Shown here one piece after another: positions 42,900 through 55,004 of a stretch of DNA of 64,000 bases; position 1 is the first letter of the stretch, and each line of letters begins with the position of its first letter. The position numbers were made by a program, and so were the translations under genes. Under the pieces are notes generated by a model. That model was not told where the DNA came from, searched no databases, and saw nothing but the letters and a program-made list of their open reading frames with translations. Source of the DNA: Fidelibacterota bacterium (GTDB taxonomy: Bacteria; Fidelibacterota; UBA8477; JABMPR01); contig JAIPJM010000010.1 of assembly GCA_021734255.1 (NCBI GenBank), forward strand, positions 1 to 64,000, written 5' to 3'.

Positions 42900-44969
42900 C
42901 TATTCTTCTTCTTTAGCAGCCTCGATAGCAGCGATCAATTTGACCTCTTCTTCCTTCGGCATCTCATCGTAATGAGAGAATTTCTGCTTGTGGGAAGCTT
43001 TGCCCTGAGTCAAAGAACGCAGCGTCGAGGAATATTTAAATAGATTTGCCTGGGGAACCTTTGCCTTCAGGACCTGAAAATGTCCCTCAGCATCCATTCC
43101 AAGAATTCGGCCTCGTTTCGCAGTCAGGTCACCCATAACATCACCCATGAAATCTTCAGGAACGAGGATCTCAACCTCAAAAATGGGTTCCAGGAGACAG
43201 GGCTTGGCATCTTTACAGGCATCCCTGAAGGCACCTTTACCAGCGATCTGAAAGGCAATATCCTTTGAATCGACAGGGTGCATTTTACCATCAAAAAAGG
43301 TCGCTTTAATATCAACAATGGGGAAGCCGGCAACAAAGCCTTCCTCTGAGGCCGCGTTGATACCCTTCTGAACAGAAGGTACAAAAACACGATCAACATT
43401 CTGGCCAACCAGAGTCTCCTCGAATACGATGCCTTCACCACGGGGAAGTGGTTCGACGCGGAGCCAAACTTCGGCGAACTGACCGGCACCACCGGATTGC
43501 TTTTTATGACGATATTTTGCTTCGCCATTGGCTTTAATGGTCTCGCGGTAAGCAATTTTTGGTTCAACGAGTTCTACCTGGACCTTGAATCGCTCCTGAA
43601 GTTTATTAAAGGCCACATTGATCTGAAGCTCTCCCTGACCAGAAAGTACCGTTTGATGGAGTTCTGAATCGACTTCGTAGAGCAGTGTGGGATCCTCTTC
43701 ATGCAGCAGTGCCAGCCCAGAACTGATCTTGTCTTCCTCACCCTTTGCCTTGGCAACAACTGCAAACTGAATATTGGGAGCTGGAAATTCTGTCGGTTTC
43801 AGGGTTACTGGATTCTTGGGATGGGACAGTGTATCACCCGTGTGTGAGATCTTGAGCTTCACCGTCGCCCCAATATCACCAGCATTGATGGCGTGTACTT
43901 CATCCCTGTCATGGCCATTCACTGCATAGACATGCCCCAGTCTTTCACTCCCGCTGCGGGTCGGGTTGGCCATATCCATACCAGATGTGATCTGACCGGC
44001 GTACACCCTGAAGAAACTCAGCTCACCCACATGGGCTTCACTGGTAGTTTTAAAGATAAGGGCTGCCGTTTGGTTTACATCATCAGCGTGGAGTTTCGTG
44101 CCATCTTCAGCGATTGCAGCTGGCATATCTGCCGGCGAAGGAAAATATTTTTCGATTATTTCCAGAACACGGGAAACACCAATATTCGGTACACCTGCCG
44201 TACAGAATACAGGAAAGATCTGCTTGTGGATAATGGCTTCTCTCAGACCATGTCTCAGGTCATCCTCTGACAATTCGCCCTGGTCAAAATATTTTTCCAT
44301 CAGGGTTTCGTCTGATTCTGCGACTTGCTCCACCAACTCAGTATACAGGGTCTCAACTTCACTGGCAACTGCTTCAGGAAGATCTTCCATTGTGTATTTA
44401 CCAGTATCATCCTTATAGACCAGGGTCTTTTTTCTGATGATATCAACGACCTTATTGAATCCGATGCCCTCATTGACAGGCAGTTGCAAAGCTGTCACAT
44501 GGTTTCCATATCTTTCTTTCAGGCCATCGAAAGCTGCGTGGAAATCTGATTGTTCCTTGTCCACACCTGTGATCGCGAAAGCTCTTGGGATCCCGTGCTC
44601 TTCACAGAAATGCCGCATATTGTCTGTGCCCATTTCGGGACCATGTGTACTATCTACAACGATAAGACCGGTGTCAGCTACTCGAACAGCGCTTAATGCA
44701 TCACCAACGAAATCAGTAAATCCAGGCGTGTCGAGGATATTCAGTTTGGTATCCTGCCATTCCATAGCTAACAAAGACGTTCCGACTGAACATTGTCTCT
44801 CGATCTCTTCTGGGCGATAATCTGATTTGGTATTTCCCTCTGCGATCGTTCCAATTCTCGTTGACAATCCCGCAGAGTACAACATTGCTTCACTCAGGGC
44901 AGTCTTCCCTGAGGAAGCGTGGCCTACAATGGCAACATTTCGGATATCCTTGGTTAAGTAATCTTTCAT
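42900..44969 (-). CDS. Elongation factor G paralogue (FusA2-like)
   Basis: 689 residues with the five EF-G domains. G1 is AIVGHASSGKTAL and G3 is LDTPGFTDF. The usual G4 NKxD is replaced: AITGVDKEQSDF aligns with the normal VNKMDRExADF, so the Asn and Lys that read guanine are missing. Switch I reads EEIERQCSV instead of ERGITI. Domains III-V end normally, with SHKQKFSHYDEMP at the tail. Such divergent paralogues exist beside canonical fusA in many bacteria, and their role in translation is debated. The nucleotide specificity of this one may be relaxed or lost. Confidence 0.85.
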   Translation of the reverse strand: MKDYLTKDIRNVAIVGHASSGKTALSEAMLYSAGLSTRIGTIAEGNTKSDYRPEEIERQCSVGTSLLAMEWQDTKLNILDTPGFTDFVGDALSAVRVADTGLIVVDSTHGPEMGTDNMRHFCEEHGIPRAFAITGVDKEQSDFHAAFDGLKERYGNHVTALQLPVNEGIGFNKVVDIIRKKTLVYKDDTGKYTMEDLPEAVASEVETLYTELVEQVAESDETLMEKYFDQGELSEDDLRHGLREAIIHKQIFPVFCTAGVPNIGVSRVLEIIEKYFPSPADMPAAIAEDGTKLHADDVNQTAALIFKTTSEAHVGELSFFRVYAGQITSGMDMANPTRSGSERLGHVYAVNGHDRDEVHAINAGDIGATVKLKISHTGDTLSHPKNPVTLKPTEFPAPNIQFAVVAKAKGEEDKISSGLALLHEEDPTLLYEVDSELHQTVLSGQGELQINVAFNKLQERFKVQVELVEPKIAYRETIKANGEAKYRHKKQSGGAGQFAEVWLRVEPLPRGEGIVFEETLVGQNVDRVFVPSVQKGINAASEEGFVAGFPIVDIKATFFDGKMHPVDSKDIAFQIAGKGAFRDACKDAKPCLLEPIFEVEILVPEDFMGDVMGDLTAKRGRILGMDAEGHFQVLKAKVPQANLFKYSSTLRSLTQGKASHKQKFSHYDEMPKEEEVKLIAAIEAAKEEE

Positions 44970-45195
44970 TCCAATCTCCTCGACAAATTTTACTTCTTGA
45001 TCATGTATTTAATAGCGCCCGAAACCAGGGCTTTAGTGCTTGTTTTATAACAGGTTAGAGCAGACATTCAATTCTTATACTAATTTCATATTTTAAGAGC
45101 GTCCAAAAATCCGTCATAATTCACGATTAGCAAGACATTTTTAGCTACCGGCATCCTGCAATCCTTGGTATCTGATCTGAGGGGGATATTGCGGA

Positions 45196-47187
45196 CTAAT
45201 TGCTTTCTGATGTTGAAACTTTCTGCTGAACCGGGATACCAGTATAGCGACTAAGAATGAAGGTGAGATCATCCTCAAATGCTTCACTCCCATTGAATTT
45301 TTCAAGGTCTTCCATGAAGGCTCTGCTTATGTCGTTAACTTGTTTATCCTGGTGTTCTTGGATGACCTGGACCAGCCCACTTTCATCAAAGAGCTGGCCA
45401 GCTTTCCCCACAGTCTCAGTGATACCATCTGTATAAACCAGGATGAGATCATCTGTCCGCAATTGAACCTCACCCATCTCATAGCTAAAGTTCGCATCGA
45501 ACCCCAGGAGTGGACCCCCAACTTCCAGCCTTTCAAACGTCCCATCACTATGGAAAATGAGCGGAGAAGGGTGTCCAGCATTCACGTAGCGGATCACGCC
45601 CTCATCAACATCCATTTTACTGAGAAAAAATGTCAATTGCTCATCCAACTGGGTATCATTGATCAAGTATTTGTTCAGACTACTCATCAGGAACGCAAGG
45701 GTATGACCTTTCTGAGATTCATTAAGATAAGCTGCGTAAAAATTGGACATAATAAGCGCACCGGATATCCCCTTGCCAACGACATCACCAACGGCAAGTG
45801 TAAAAACATCATCACCCCGGCTGGATACATCATAAAAGTCACCACTGATCTTCTTGCAGGGGAGATATTTGATGGCAAATTCAACATCATCATGCCCCGG
45901 TGGGTTGTCCGGCAAGATCGATCGTTGAATTCCCTCTGCTTTATCCATATCTTCACTTAGATCGCTTTGGATATCTGCATGTTTTTCAATACGATAACGT
46001 TCCATAAGAACACCGGCTTGTGTCGCGATGGTCTGGAGGAAATCCAGATCATCATCACTAAAGGCGGCAATGGTATTCGATTCCAGATTCATGGCTCCAT
46101 GGATCTGAGAGCCACCTGCGATCGGTACACACAATTCAGAACGTGAACTCGACTTGCCAGGTATATAATTCTTCTCCCTTCTCACATCAGGGATGTAGAT
46201 CGCCTTCCGGGTTGCGATGCAGCGGCCAACGATGCCCCTACCGATCTTGAGCTTCAAAGGATTCAAACGTCTGGTATTGTAACCTCTGGCTAGAAATTTT
46301 TCAATATTCTCTGTCTCAGCTGATGCCAGGAAGACACCACATGCGTCAAAGGGGACGATCTGGTTTACCTGATCAAGTAATAAATTAAAAATACGGGTTG
46401 TGTTGCGTGTTGCTGCCATCTTGGTCGCGATGAGAGAGAGCGCTTCCTGCTTTCTAGCCTCCAGTTGAATGCGATGGTAGAGCTTCCGTTTTTCAAGTAA
46501 CACGGCCATCTCATCCACCACAAAATTGTACAGTGTGCCAGATCGTCTGGCTTGCATATCCGCAGGTATCTTGTCCAACAGAATAAAGGCGGCAAGATTA
46601 TTGGCAACTTTGAGAGGGATCGCCCAGCGGAAAAGCTTAAACGATTTATAATCCATGGAATCACCATTCACCGGTTCTGGATGAAGATCCTTAACGCTGT
46701 AATTCACATTAATGAGATGGTGAGGATTCTGAGCAAGTTCCTTTAAAATATTATGGTCCTTATCGATACTCAAGCCATCCAGATAGATCGGAACCGGTGC
46801 GATCGAAGACTCAACCTTGAATATGCCCTTACGGCGAACGAAGAGAGCGACTATATCTGATTCAAAAAGGTATTTCAAGCTTGCGGGAATCTTTTCCAAC
46901 ATCTCCCGGTAACTATCAACCTCCCTGAGTTCCTCCAGGATGATATGAAATTGTTCGTTCCGCTCGAAATAGGATCTCGCAACCAACCAGAGCATCAGTT
47001 TCCGACCACTGGATCTGAACGGTTGATAGAGATAGATGACAATGAGGGCAAATACAACGTTTGCTAAAATTGGATGAGCACCGAAACCCAGGAATTGATT
47101 CACCAGATATCCCAGAACGGCGATGATGATCACCAGAATGAGTGTAACCAGGAATTCTTCCCGCTTAAGCACTTGTTTCTCCCTCAA
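45196..47187 (-). CDS. GAF and SpoIIE (PP2C-type) phosphatase, RsbU-like
   Basis: 663 residues. Two N-terminal membrane helices (about 12-55), a first GAF-like domain (about 85-235), a second GAF (about 245-400, with GRGIVGRCIATRKAIYIPDV), and a C-terminal SpoIIE phosphatase domain (about 430-650). The metal-binding motifs are KISGDFYDV, VGDVVGKGISGAL and LVYTDGITE. Such enzymes dephosphorylate anti-anti-sigma factors in partner-switching stress pathways. No RsbV/RsbW-like gene is nearby. It is the last gene of the long minus-strand run and overlaps the preceding 95-residue gene by 23 bases. Confidence 0.85.
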   Translation of the reverse strand: MREKQVLKREEFLVTLILVIIIAVLGYLVNQFLGFGAHPILANVVFALIVIYLYQPFRSSGRKLMLWLVARSYFERNEQFHIILEELREVDSYREMLEKIPASLKYLFESDIVALFVRRKGIFKVESSIAPVPIYLDGLSIDKDHNILKELAQNPHHLINVNYSVKDLHPEPVNGDSMDYKSFKLFRWAIPLKVANNLAAFILLDKIPADMQARRSGTLYNFVVDEMAVLLEKRKLYHRIQLEARKQEALSLIATKMAATRNTTRIFNLLLDQVNQIVPFDACGVFLASAETENIEKFLARGYNTRRLNPLKLKIGRGIVGRCIATRKAIYIPDVRREKNYIPGKSSSRSELCVPIAGGSQIHGAMNLESNTIAAFSDDDLDFLQTIATQAGVLMERYRIEKHADIQSDLSEDMDKAEGIQRSILPDNPPGHDDVEFAIKYLPCKKISGDFYDVSSRGDDVFTLAVGDVVGKGISGALIMSNFYAAYLNESQKGHTLAFLMSSLNKYLINDTQLDEQLTFFLSKMDVDEGVIRYVNAGHPSPLIFHSDGTFERLEVGGPLLGFDANFSYEMGEVQLRTDDLILVYTDGITETVGKAGQLFDESGLVQVIQEHQDKQVNDISRAFMEDLEKFNGSEAFEDDLTFILSRYTGIPVQQKVSTSESN

Positions 47188-47452
47188 TTACATTCTCATC
47201 CGATGCCTGCACTTCTTCAATCATATTACGAATGATCGGTAATACACTGTAGGAGGAAAGATCTTCTGTGGCAAAGATCCGGGAAAAAGCATAATTCTGA
47301 TGGCGCAGCGGCAAGAGTTTATTGATAATGATGACCCGCTCTTCCTTGATACGGCAGGCATCACCCTTGAAATCTCCTTTTTCAAAGCGTATGGTATACC
47401 CCAGCTTATCAGCCAGTTTTTCAAATTCTTCGCGAATTCTTTCTGAATTCAT
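47165..47452 (-). CDS. Conserved small protein of unknown function
   Basis: 95 residues, no signal or membrane segment. The sequence begins SERIREEFEKLADKLGYTIR and continues with FEKGDFKGDACRIKEERVII, then NKLLPLRHQNYAFSRIFA. This reads as an alpha/beta fold of about 80 residues with an acidic tail. It overlaps the GAF-SpoIIE gene by 23 bases and follows the mannose-1-phosphate guanylyltransferase gene by 32, so it is likely co-expressed. I do not recognise a family. Confidence 0.6.
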   Translation of the reverse strand: MNSERIREEFEKLADKLGYTIRFEKGDFKGDACRIKEERVIIINKLLPLRHQNYAFSRIFATEDLSSYSVLPIIRNMIEEVQASDENVIEGETSA

Positions 47453-47484
47453 ATCTGTCTATTTGCTCTCTCTTTGTTCTATTT

Positions 47485-48555
47485 TCACAGGAGCGAGTCT
47501 CTTTTCTCTTTCTCCAGGCCATCGACAACTTCCTTGATACGCTCTGTTTCACCACGATGAATGATAAGGAGTGCATCATCGGTATCGATGACTACCAGAT
47601 CATTCACTCCGACCAGGGCCACGATCTTTCCTTGTGCCGAAACCAGATTATTATTCGCTCCATGATAGATCACATCACCCTGGGAAACGTTCCCATTCTC
47701 ATCTTTATCGTGCATCTCATGGACAGCATCCCAGGATCCGACGTCATTCCAGTTAAAATCAACTTTCACGACATAAACATTTTGGGCTTTCTCCATAATA
47801 CCATAATCAATCGAGATGCTACGAAGCGTTGCCCACTCAACGGTTAATACTGAATTCCATACTGGTTTTCCTATAGCACCTTTGATATTCTCAAGACTAT
47901 CCCAAAGCTCAGGTAGGTGATCCTGAAAACTTTTCATGATGGTATCTACGTGCCACACAAACATACCACTGTTCCAAAGGAAATCACCACTTTTCAGGAA
48001 CATTCTTGCCGTTTGGTAATCGGGCTTCTCAGCAAAAGCTTTTACAGCGAATACCGGTTCATCATCCTTCGCCCGCTCATGGTACTGGATGTAGCCATAT
48101 CCTGTCGCTGGTCGGGTTGGGATCACGCCAAAGGTTACCAGGCCCATCATATCCCGCGCCACCGAAATCCCCTGTTCGATATAGGTTTTGAATGCAGTTA
48201 AATCGCCGATATGATGATCGGCTGGGAATACACCCATCACACCATCTGGGTCTCTTGACTGAACAATGACAGCTGCCAAGCCAATGGCCGGAGCTGTATT
48301 TTTACCCTCAGGTTCAATGATGATATTTGCTTCAGGAATCTCCGGGATCTCTCTCCGAATCCCCTCCTCCTGGTCTGAATTGGTTACGATGAGGATCTGT
48401 TCGGATGCAGTAATTTGCTTCAGACGATCCACCGTCATACGCAGCATACTTTCATCACCAGCAATATTAAGTAATTGTTTTGGGGTTGCCCGTCTACTCC
48501 TGGGCCAGAATCTCTTGCCCACTCCTCCAGCCATGATAACTGCAAAGAAAGACAT
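47485..48555 (-). CDS. manC: Mannose-1-phosphate guanylyltransferase
   Basis: 356 residues. The nucleotidyltransferase start AVIMAGGVGKRFWPRSR is typical (GGxGxRxWP), with PKQLLNI, EPEGKNTAPAIGLAA, FPADHHIGD and KPVWNSVLTVEW-type motifs. It makes GDP-mannose from mannose-1-phosphate and GTP for surface polysaccharides and glycolipids. This is the short form without the C-terminal isomerase of bifunctional AlgA. It sits 39 bases after dapF in the same direction. Confidence 0.88.
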   Translation of the reverse strand: MSFFAVIMAGGVGKRFWPRSRRATPKQLLNIAGDESMLRMTVDRLKQITASEQILIVTNSDQEEGIRREIPEIPEANIIIEPEGKNTAPAIGLAAVIVQSRDPDGVMGVFPADHHIGDLTAFKTYIEQGISVARDMMGLVTFGVIPTRPATGYGYIQYHERAKDDEPVFAVKAFAEKPDYQTARMFLKSGDFLWNSGMFVWHVDTIMKSFQDHLPELWDSLENIKGAIGKPVWNSVLTVEWATLRSISIDYGIMEKAQNVYVVKVDFNWNDVGSWDAVHEMHDKDENGNVSQGDVIYHGANNNLVSAQGKIVALVGVNDLVVIDTDDALLIIHRGETERIKEVVDGLEKEKRDSLL

Positions 48556-48594
48556 CGTTACCTCGTTTCTATTATTTGCATTGATGCTATGAGA

Positions 48595-49353
48595 TCAAGC
48601 GATAAGACCAGAGAAAACTAATGCAGTACTCCCCGTGAGCCAATACCGATTGTCATAAAAATCCACTTTTAAAATCCCGCCCCGAAAGCGCAGGTTTATG
48701 GGCCATTTAAAGCCCCATGTCTGATGTGCGTAAATGGCAACTGCAGTTGCACCGGTACCACAGGCCAATGTTTCCGTATTGACGCCACGTTCCCAGGTTC
48801 TAACAACCAGACCATCCTTGCTTTTGGAGACTATATTCGTATTGGTGCCGGCAGGGTGGCGTTTATGAGCATTCATTTGTTCACCCAGGTCGATCAAGGC
48901 TTCTGCGTCCGCATCAGGTACGGGGACGATCAGGTGCGGTACACCCGTATTTATGAAACCACAACCCGCCCTGGGAACTGTCCAATCGTGCAGCTCATCC
49001 GTCACTTTGATCTCTACGAATATCTGATCATCATTGACCTTAAAGTGGTGAAGTCCATCATCAGCTCTGAATACTCCCTTACTCCTGATCTTTTCAAGCG
49101 AGTGGGCGAATTTCACAAGCGCTCTGGCACCATTTCCGCACATTTCACCTCTGGAGCCATCAGCATTAAAATAATTCATTCTGAATTCCGAATCCTCTGA
49201 GGGTGAGAGCAGTAACACACCATCGGCTCCGATCCCAAATCGTCTATCACAGAACTCGACGATCTTCTTTTCAGCTAGATCGATGCGACCATCCCAGTTA
49301 TCGAATATGATGAAATCATTCCCGGCAGCCACATACTTATCAAACTTAATCAT
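48595..49353 (-). CDS. dapF: Diaminopimelate epimerase
   Basis: 252 residues. The two catalytic cysteines are in EMCGNGARALVKF (Cys about 72) and ACGTGATAVAIYA (Cys about 198). The N-terminal YVAAGNDFIIFDN motif matches the family. It converts LL- to meso-diaminopimelate for lysine and peptidoglycan synthesis. Start is ATG at 49353, overlapping the preceding gene's stop by 8 bases. It is slightly short compared with the usual 270-280 residues but has all key elements. Confidence 0.93.
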   Translation of the reverse strand: MIKFDKYVAAGNDFIIFDNWDGRIDLAEKKIVEFCDRRFGIGADGVLLLSPSEDSEFRMNYFNADGSRGEMCGNGARALVKFAHSLEKIRSKGVFRADDGLHHFKVNDDQIFVEIKVTDELHDWTVPRAGCGFINTGVPHLIVPVPDADAEALIDLGEQMNAHKRHPAGTNTNIVSKSKDGLVVRTWERGVNTETLACGTGATAVAIYAHQTWGFKWPINLRFRGGILKVDFYDNRYWLTGSTALVFSGLIA

Positions 49354-51016
49354 CTTCGGACCTCAATCTCCAGATTCCTATGTCTGTCTCCCAACGTGCT
49401 CTCACGTTAATAGGCTCAGGATAAACCCAGAACTCCTCCGAGCCACCCACAGGTGTCATCTGGTCACTGTCATAGCGTCCATTCCCATTTGCGTCCACAT
49501 AGCCGATAAGCTGATAACTGGTTGCAGGCAGGTCACTTATAAGCAAGCTCGTGCCTGGTCTCAGTTGAAACTTACGGCTATGCGTTCCCCCGCTGAGTGT
49601 GCATTCAAGCACATGGATACCCATATGCATGAGGCGGATGCTTCCCAGTGAGTCAGCGCTTATTATCTGGAGCTTACCGGTCCACAAGGAATCAAGCTCA
49701 TTCTGCTGATATCTGGATCGAATATGTTCGGTCTGAATTTTCCATTGATATGTTTTACCATCCCCGAGTGCTTCAGCTGGCGAGAATAACCAGGACATCG
49801 TGTTGACGACTTCCAGGACACCCGGGATCGGCACTGAATCGTTGCCAGCTGTAAAGACCTGGAACGCGGTATCAGATTCAAAGGTGAATGGTAGATTTGA
49901 TCGAATGATGATCTCATCTGGATCTTCTGGATAATTCAACTGATCATTCTCAAGCCAGGAAATGTTGAATGGGTTCAGTTGGAGGGAATCAACCCGGGCC
50001 TGCTTATCAAGTTGGAGCGTATCGGACGTGAGTCTATATCCACTGGTATCGATGAAGCCAGTGACCCACACCTGGTTCCCTTCAACGAGATCGTCTGAAA
50101 GTGAAAGTAGCATCGCTACCTCATCGCCTTCAACCCTGGAAGCTCCCAGAATGTCTATTTGCTCCGTTTCCTGATGGATATTCAGGGAATCAAGCGTCTC
50201 ATTGGTGTAGCGTAGGTTCGTTCTGATCTGAGCCAATGAATCTGCCAGCATACTGACCTCCAGAAGTTTCACTCTGTCGTTGGGGATCACCTGTGGCCAG
50301 ATCTTTTGCAGTGGGAGCAGGGTATCGTTCCTGGCATACACATTGGCAGTTTTTGGTCTGCCGAAATAATCCCCCGTATTGATCTTCCGGTCCCGATTTC
50401 GATCCCAATGGTAGAAAAGCAGATATTCCTGATCATTGAGGTAGTCCAACTGGAAGCGACCATCATCATCGGGTTGAAATACGTAATCTGCCGGAGTGGC
50501 AACCAGATCAGTCAGGGTAGTCCCCATCTCCCGGTACAGGAAGAGGTTTCCCTGCTCACGAATAATAGCACTTCCGAAAATACGGCCATGTATTTTACCG
50601 CGATTCATCTGTTCCCCTGTGCTGAATGCGAGAACATAGGTTGATTCCAAACCGTTCCCACGCAGATCCTTGGCAGATTTGTCCAGGGTCAGTAAATAGG
50701 TCTCATCTGCTTCCAGTGCTTGTTTGAAGGTCACTTTAACAGACGTCCAACTTGTCTTCAGTTCATACCCATCGACGGGACGCGGCCATACTTGCAGCGA
50801 ATTCTCAACGGAAAGCTTATCCATCTGTTCGCTGAACCTGATCGTAATGTTCGTGCCTTGATCCACCTCGATGGATTCATTCTCCGGATTGCTGTATACC
50901 ACGACAGGTGCCACATCATCCACAGGGCCCCCGCTGATCGCCCGCTCACTGGCACAGTGCGAGACCAGCAGAACTGTCAATGTCATCAATACCAGAGAGG
51001 CCAAGGGTTTATGCAT
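49346..51016 (-). CDS. Ig-like (Big_5/SbsA-type) domain lipoprotein
   Basis: 556 residues from the ATG at 51016 (GGAG upstream); the longer frame adds an implausible leader. Signal peptide MHKPLASLVLMTLTVLLVSH precedes a lipobox Cys (VSHC). The first domain (about 25-130) is a Big_5 Ig-like fold: GGPVDDVAPVVVYSNPENES, NITIRFSEQMDKLSVENS and TYLLTLDKSAKDLRGNGLES. A carboxypeptidase-regulatory-like region and a C-terminal domain with VDANGNGRYDSD follow. This lipoprotein type is common in Bacteroidetes and relatives near housekeeping genes; the function is unknown. The start overlaps the sfsA stop by 8 bases. Confidence 0.75.
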   Translation of the reverse strand: MHKPLASLVLMTLTVLLVSHCASERAISGGPVDDVAPVVVYSNPENESIEVDQGTNITIRFSEQMDKLSVENSLQVWPRPVDGYELKTSWTSVKVTFKQALEADETYLLTLDKSAKDLRGNGLESTYVLAFSTGEQMNRGKIHGRIFGSAIIREQGNLFLYREMGTTLTDLVATPADYVFQPDDDGRFQLDYLNDQEYLLFYHWDRNRDRKINTGDYFGRPKTANVYARNDTLLPLQKIWPQVIPNDRVKLLEVSMLADSLAQIRTNLRYTNETLDSLNIHQETEQIDILGASRVEGDEVAMLLSLSDDLVEGNQVWVTGFIDTSGYRLTSDTLQLDKQARVDSLQLNPFNISWLENDQLNYPEDPDEIIIRSNLPFTFESDTAFQVFTAGNDSVPIPGVLEVVNTMSWLFSPAEALGDGKTYQWKIQTEHIRSRYQQNELDSLWTGKLQIISADSLGSIRLMHMGIHVLECTLSGGTHSRKFQLRPGTSLLISDLPATSYQLIGYVDANGNGRYDSDQMTPVGGSEEFWVYPEPINVRARWETDIGIWRLRSEDD

Positions 51017-51716
51017 GTTGCTCCAGATCAAAGGGAATTGCCTGCCCAAGTTTAATACTGTCCGGCTGAATATGGGAGGTATAGATGTAGAGTTCCACAC
51101 CCATTCGAACTGCCGTCCTCAGTGCCCCAGAGAATTGTGGATCCCTCCCCCAATGAGGTTCGAATAAGACTGCATCTGATCTCTGGACAAGGAAAAGTAC
51201 AGCCGCCGAGCGCTGACTGGTGATGGCGTCTGCCAGGTGAAGCACATGTCTTCGCCCCCTCTCTGTCACAGCATCAGGAAACCTGGCGACCCCATCCTCT
51301 ACCAATGTTGCAGATTTGACCTCTAGCAATTTTTCACGCCCATTTCTTTCAAGGAGGAAATCAAATCTTGAGTTTCCCAATGTGAATTCCTGTTTTTTTA
51401 CCGACCAATCAGATAAGGCTGGAATTCCCTGATGGTCCAGACAAAATCGGATGAATTGATTGGGTAACTGGGAGTTGATGGAGATCAGTTCAGATCCAGA
51501 ATACACCATGACAGTCGCATATTTGGTTTTTCTCTCTGCGCCTGGTTTGGGCTGCACCAGCACCCGAGCACCTGGAAATAGCAGTTCCTTCAAGCGTCCA
51601 GGATCCGGTACATGGGACAAGTGTTCCTCACCATCGATACGTACCTTTGAGAGGAAGCGGTTGGGGCGCTCCAGGAATGTGGCTTCGATAAGATCGCTGG
51701 CCAGCGGCATCCGCAT
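51009..51716 (-). CDS. sfsA: SfsA family nuclease
   Basis: 235 residues, family-typical. Motifs: FLSKVRIDGEEHLSHVPDPG followed by RLKELLFPGARV at the N-terminus, then the nuclease core with SRFDFLLERNGREKLLEVKS (D...E-x-K) and FPDAVTERGRRH. SfsA-type proteins (sugar fermentation stimulation) are now regarded as DNA/RNA-binding nucleases. It lies 4 bases after tgt and overlaps the Ig-like lipoprotein gene. Confidence 0.9.
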   Translation of the reverse strand: MRMPLASDLIEATFLERPNRFLSKVRIDGEEHLSHVPDPGRLKELLFPGARVLVQPKPGAERKTKYATVMVYSGSELISINSQLPNQFIRFCLDHQGIPALSDWSVKKQEFTLGNSRFDFLLERNGREKLLEVKSATLVEDGVARFPDAVTERGRRHVLHLADAITSQRSAAVLFLVQRSDAVLFEPHWGRDPQFSGALRTAVRMGVELYIYTSHIQPDSIKLGQAIPFDLEQHA

Positions 51717-51720
51717 TCTC

Positions 51721-54208
<2,488 letters not shown>

Positions 54209-54230
54209 ATACTTTTACTGGTGTCTTTCT

Positions 54231-55004
54231 TTAAAAAACGAGGACCGCAACAAGATAATCGTTCAGGAGAATGATCGTGGCTGAAAACACGAAGGCAAGA
54301 ATTGCTGCCCGTCCCACACCGCTTGCTCCCCTGGTAGCCTTTAAACCGACCCAGCAACTGATCACACCGATCGATATTCCGAACGAGAGCGCTTTTGCCA
54401 TGCTGGGTATGACATCTTCTGATATCACAAACACTGACTGAAATGAATTGAAGAACATCTGGACACTGATATTAAAAAAGAGATCCCCGATCAGTGCAGC
54501 AGTAAAAAGCGCGATGATATCAGCCACCACCACCATCAGGGGGAGCATAATGGTCATTGCCACAACTCTGGGGGCAACCAGATGACGAATAGGATTGATG
54601 GCCATGACTTCCAGGGCATCGATCTGTTCAGTTACTTTCATCGTCGCTATTTCTGCACCGATAGAAGAGCCGTTTCGGCCAGCCAGAACAAGGGCGGTCA
54701 ATACTGGTCCCATCTCAGACAGTATCCCAACCGCAACTATTTGGCCAAAGAATCGGGGTGGTAAAGTATCTTCCAGTTGATAGGCTCCCTGCCAACCGGC
54801 CACAGCTCCTGCGAATACGGCTATAATTCCAACGAGTGGCAGTGCTTTCACACCAAGCCGATACATCTGTTCATTGTAGAGCGTTCTATCCCGATGGATA
54901 TATCTGATGTATTTGAGTGTACGACCAACCAGAATAGCTATCTCGCCGACACTGGCTATCAGGTCAAGGGCCTTCCTCCCCAGGAGACGGACCAATTTTT
55001 CCAT
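54231..55004 (-). CDS. mlaE: MlaE/YrbE-family ABC transporter permease
   Basis: 257 residues with five membrane helices. The family motifs MGPVLTALVLAGRNGSSIGA, EQIDALEVMAINPIRHLVAP and FGISIGVISCWVGLKATRGA are present. MlaE permeases move phospholipids between membranes with an MlaF ATPase and an MCE-domain MlaD. Neither mlaF nor mlaD is within the window, so they are elsewhere. The start codon coincides with the end of the upstream surface-peptidase gene (shared position 55004). Confidence 0.9.
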   Translation of the reverse strand: MEKLVRLLGRKALDLIASVGEIAILVGRTLKYIRYIHRDRTLYNEQMYRLGVKALPLVGIIAVFAGAVAGWQGAYQLEDTLPPRFFGQIVAVGILSEMGPVLTALVLAGRNGSSIGAEIATMKVTEQIDALEVMAINPIRHLVAPRVVAMTIMLPLMVVVADIIALFTAALIGDLFFNISVQMFFNSFQSVFVISEDVIPSMAKALSFGISIGVISCWVGLKATRGASGVGRAAILAFVFSATIILLNDYLVAVLVF

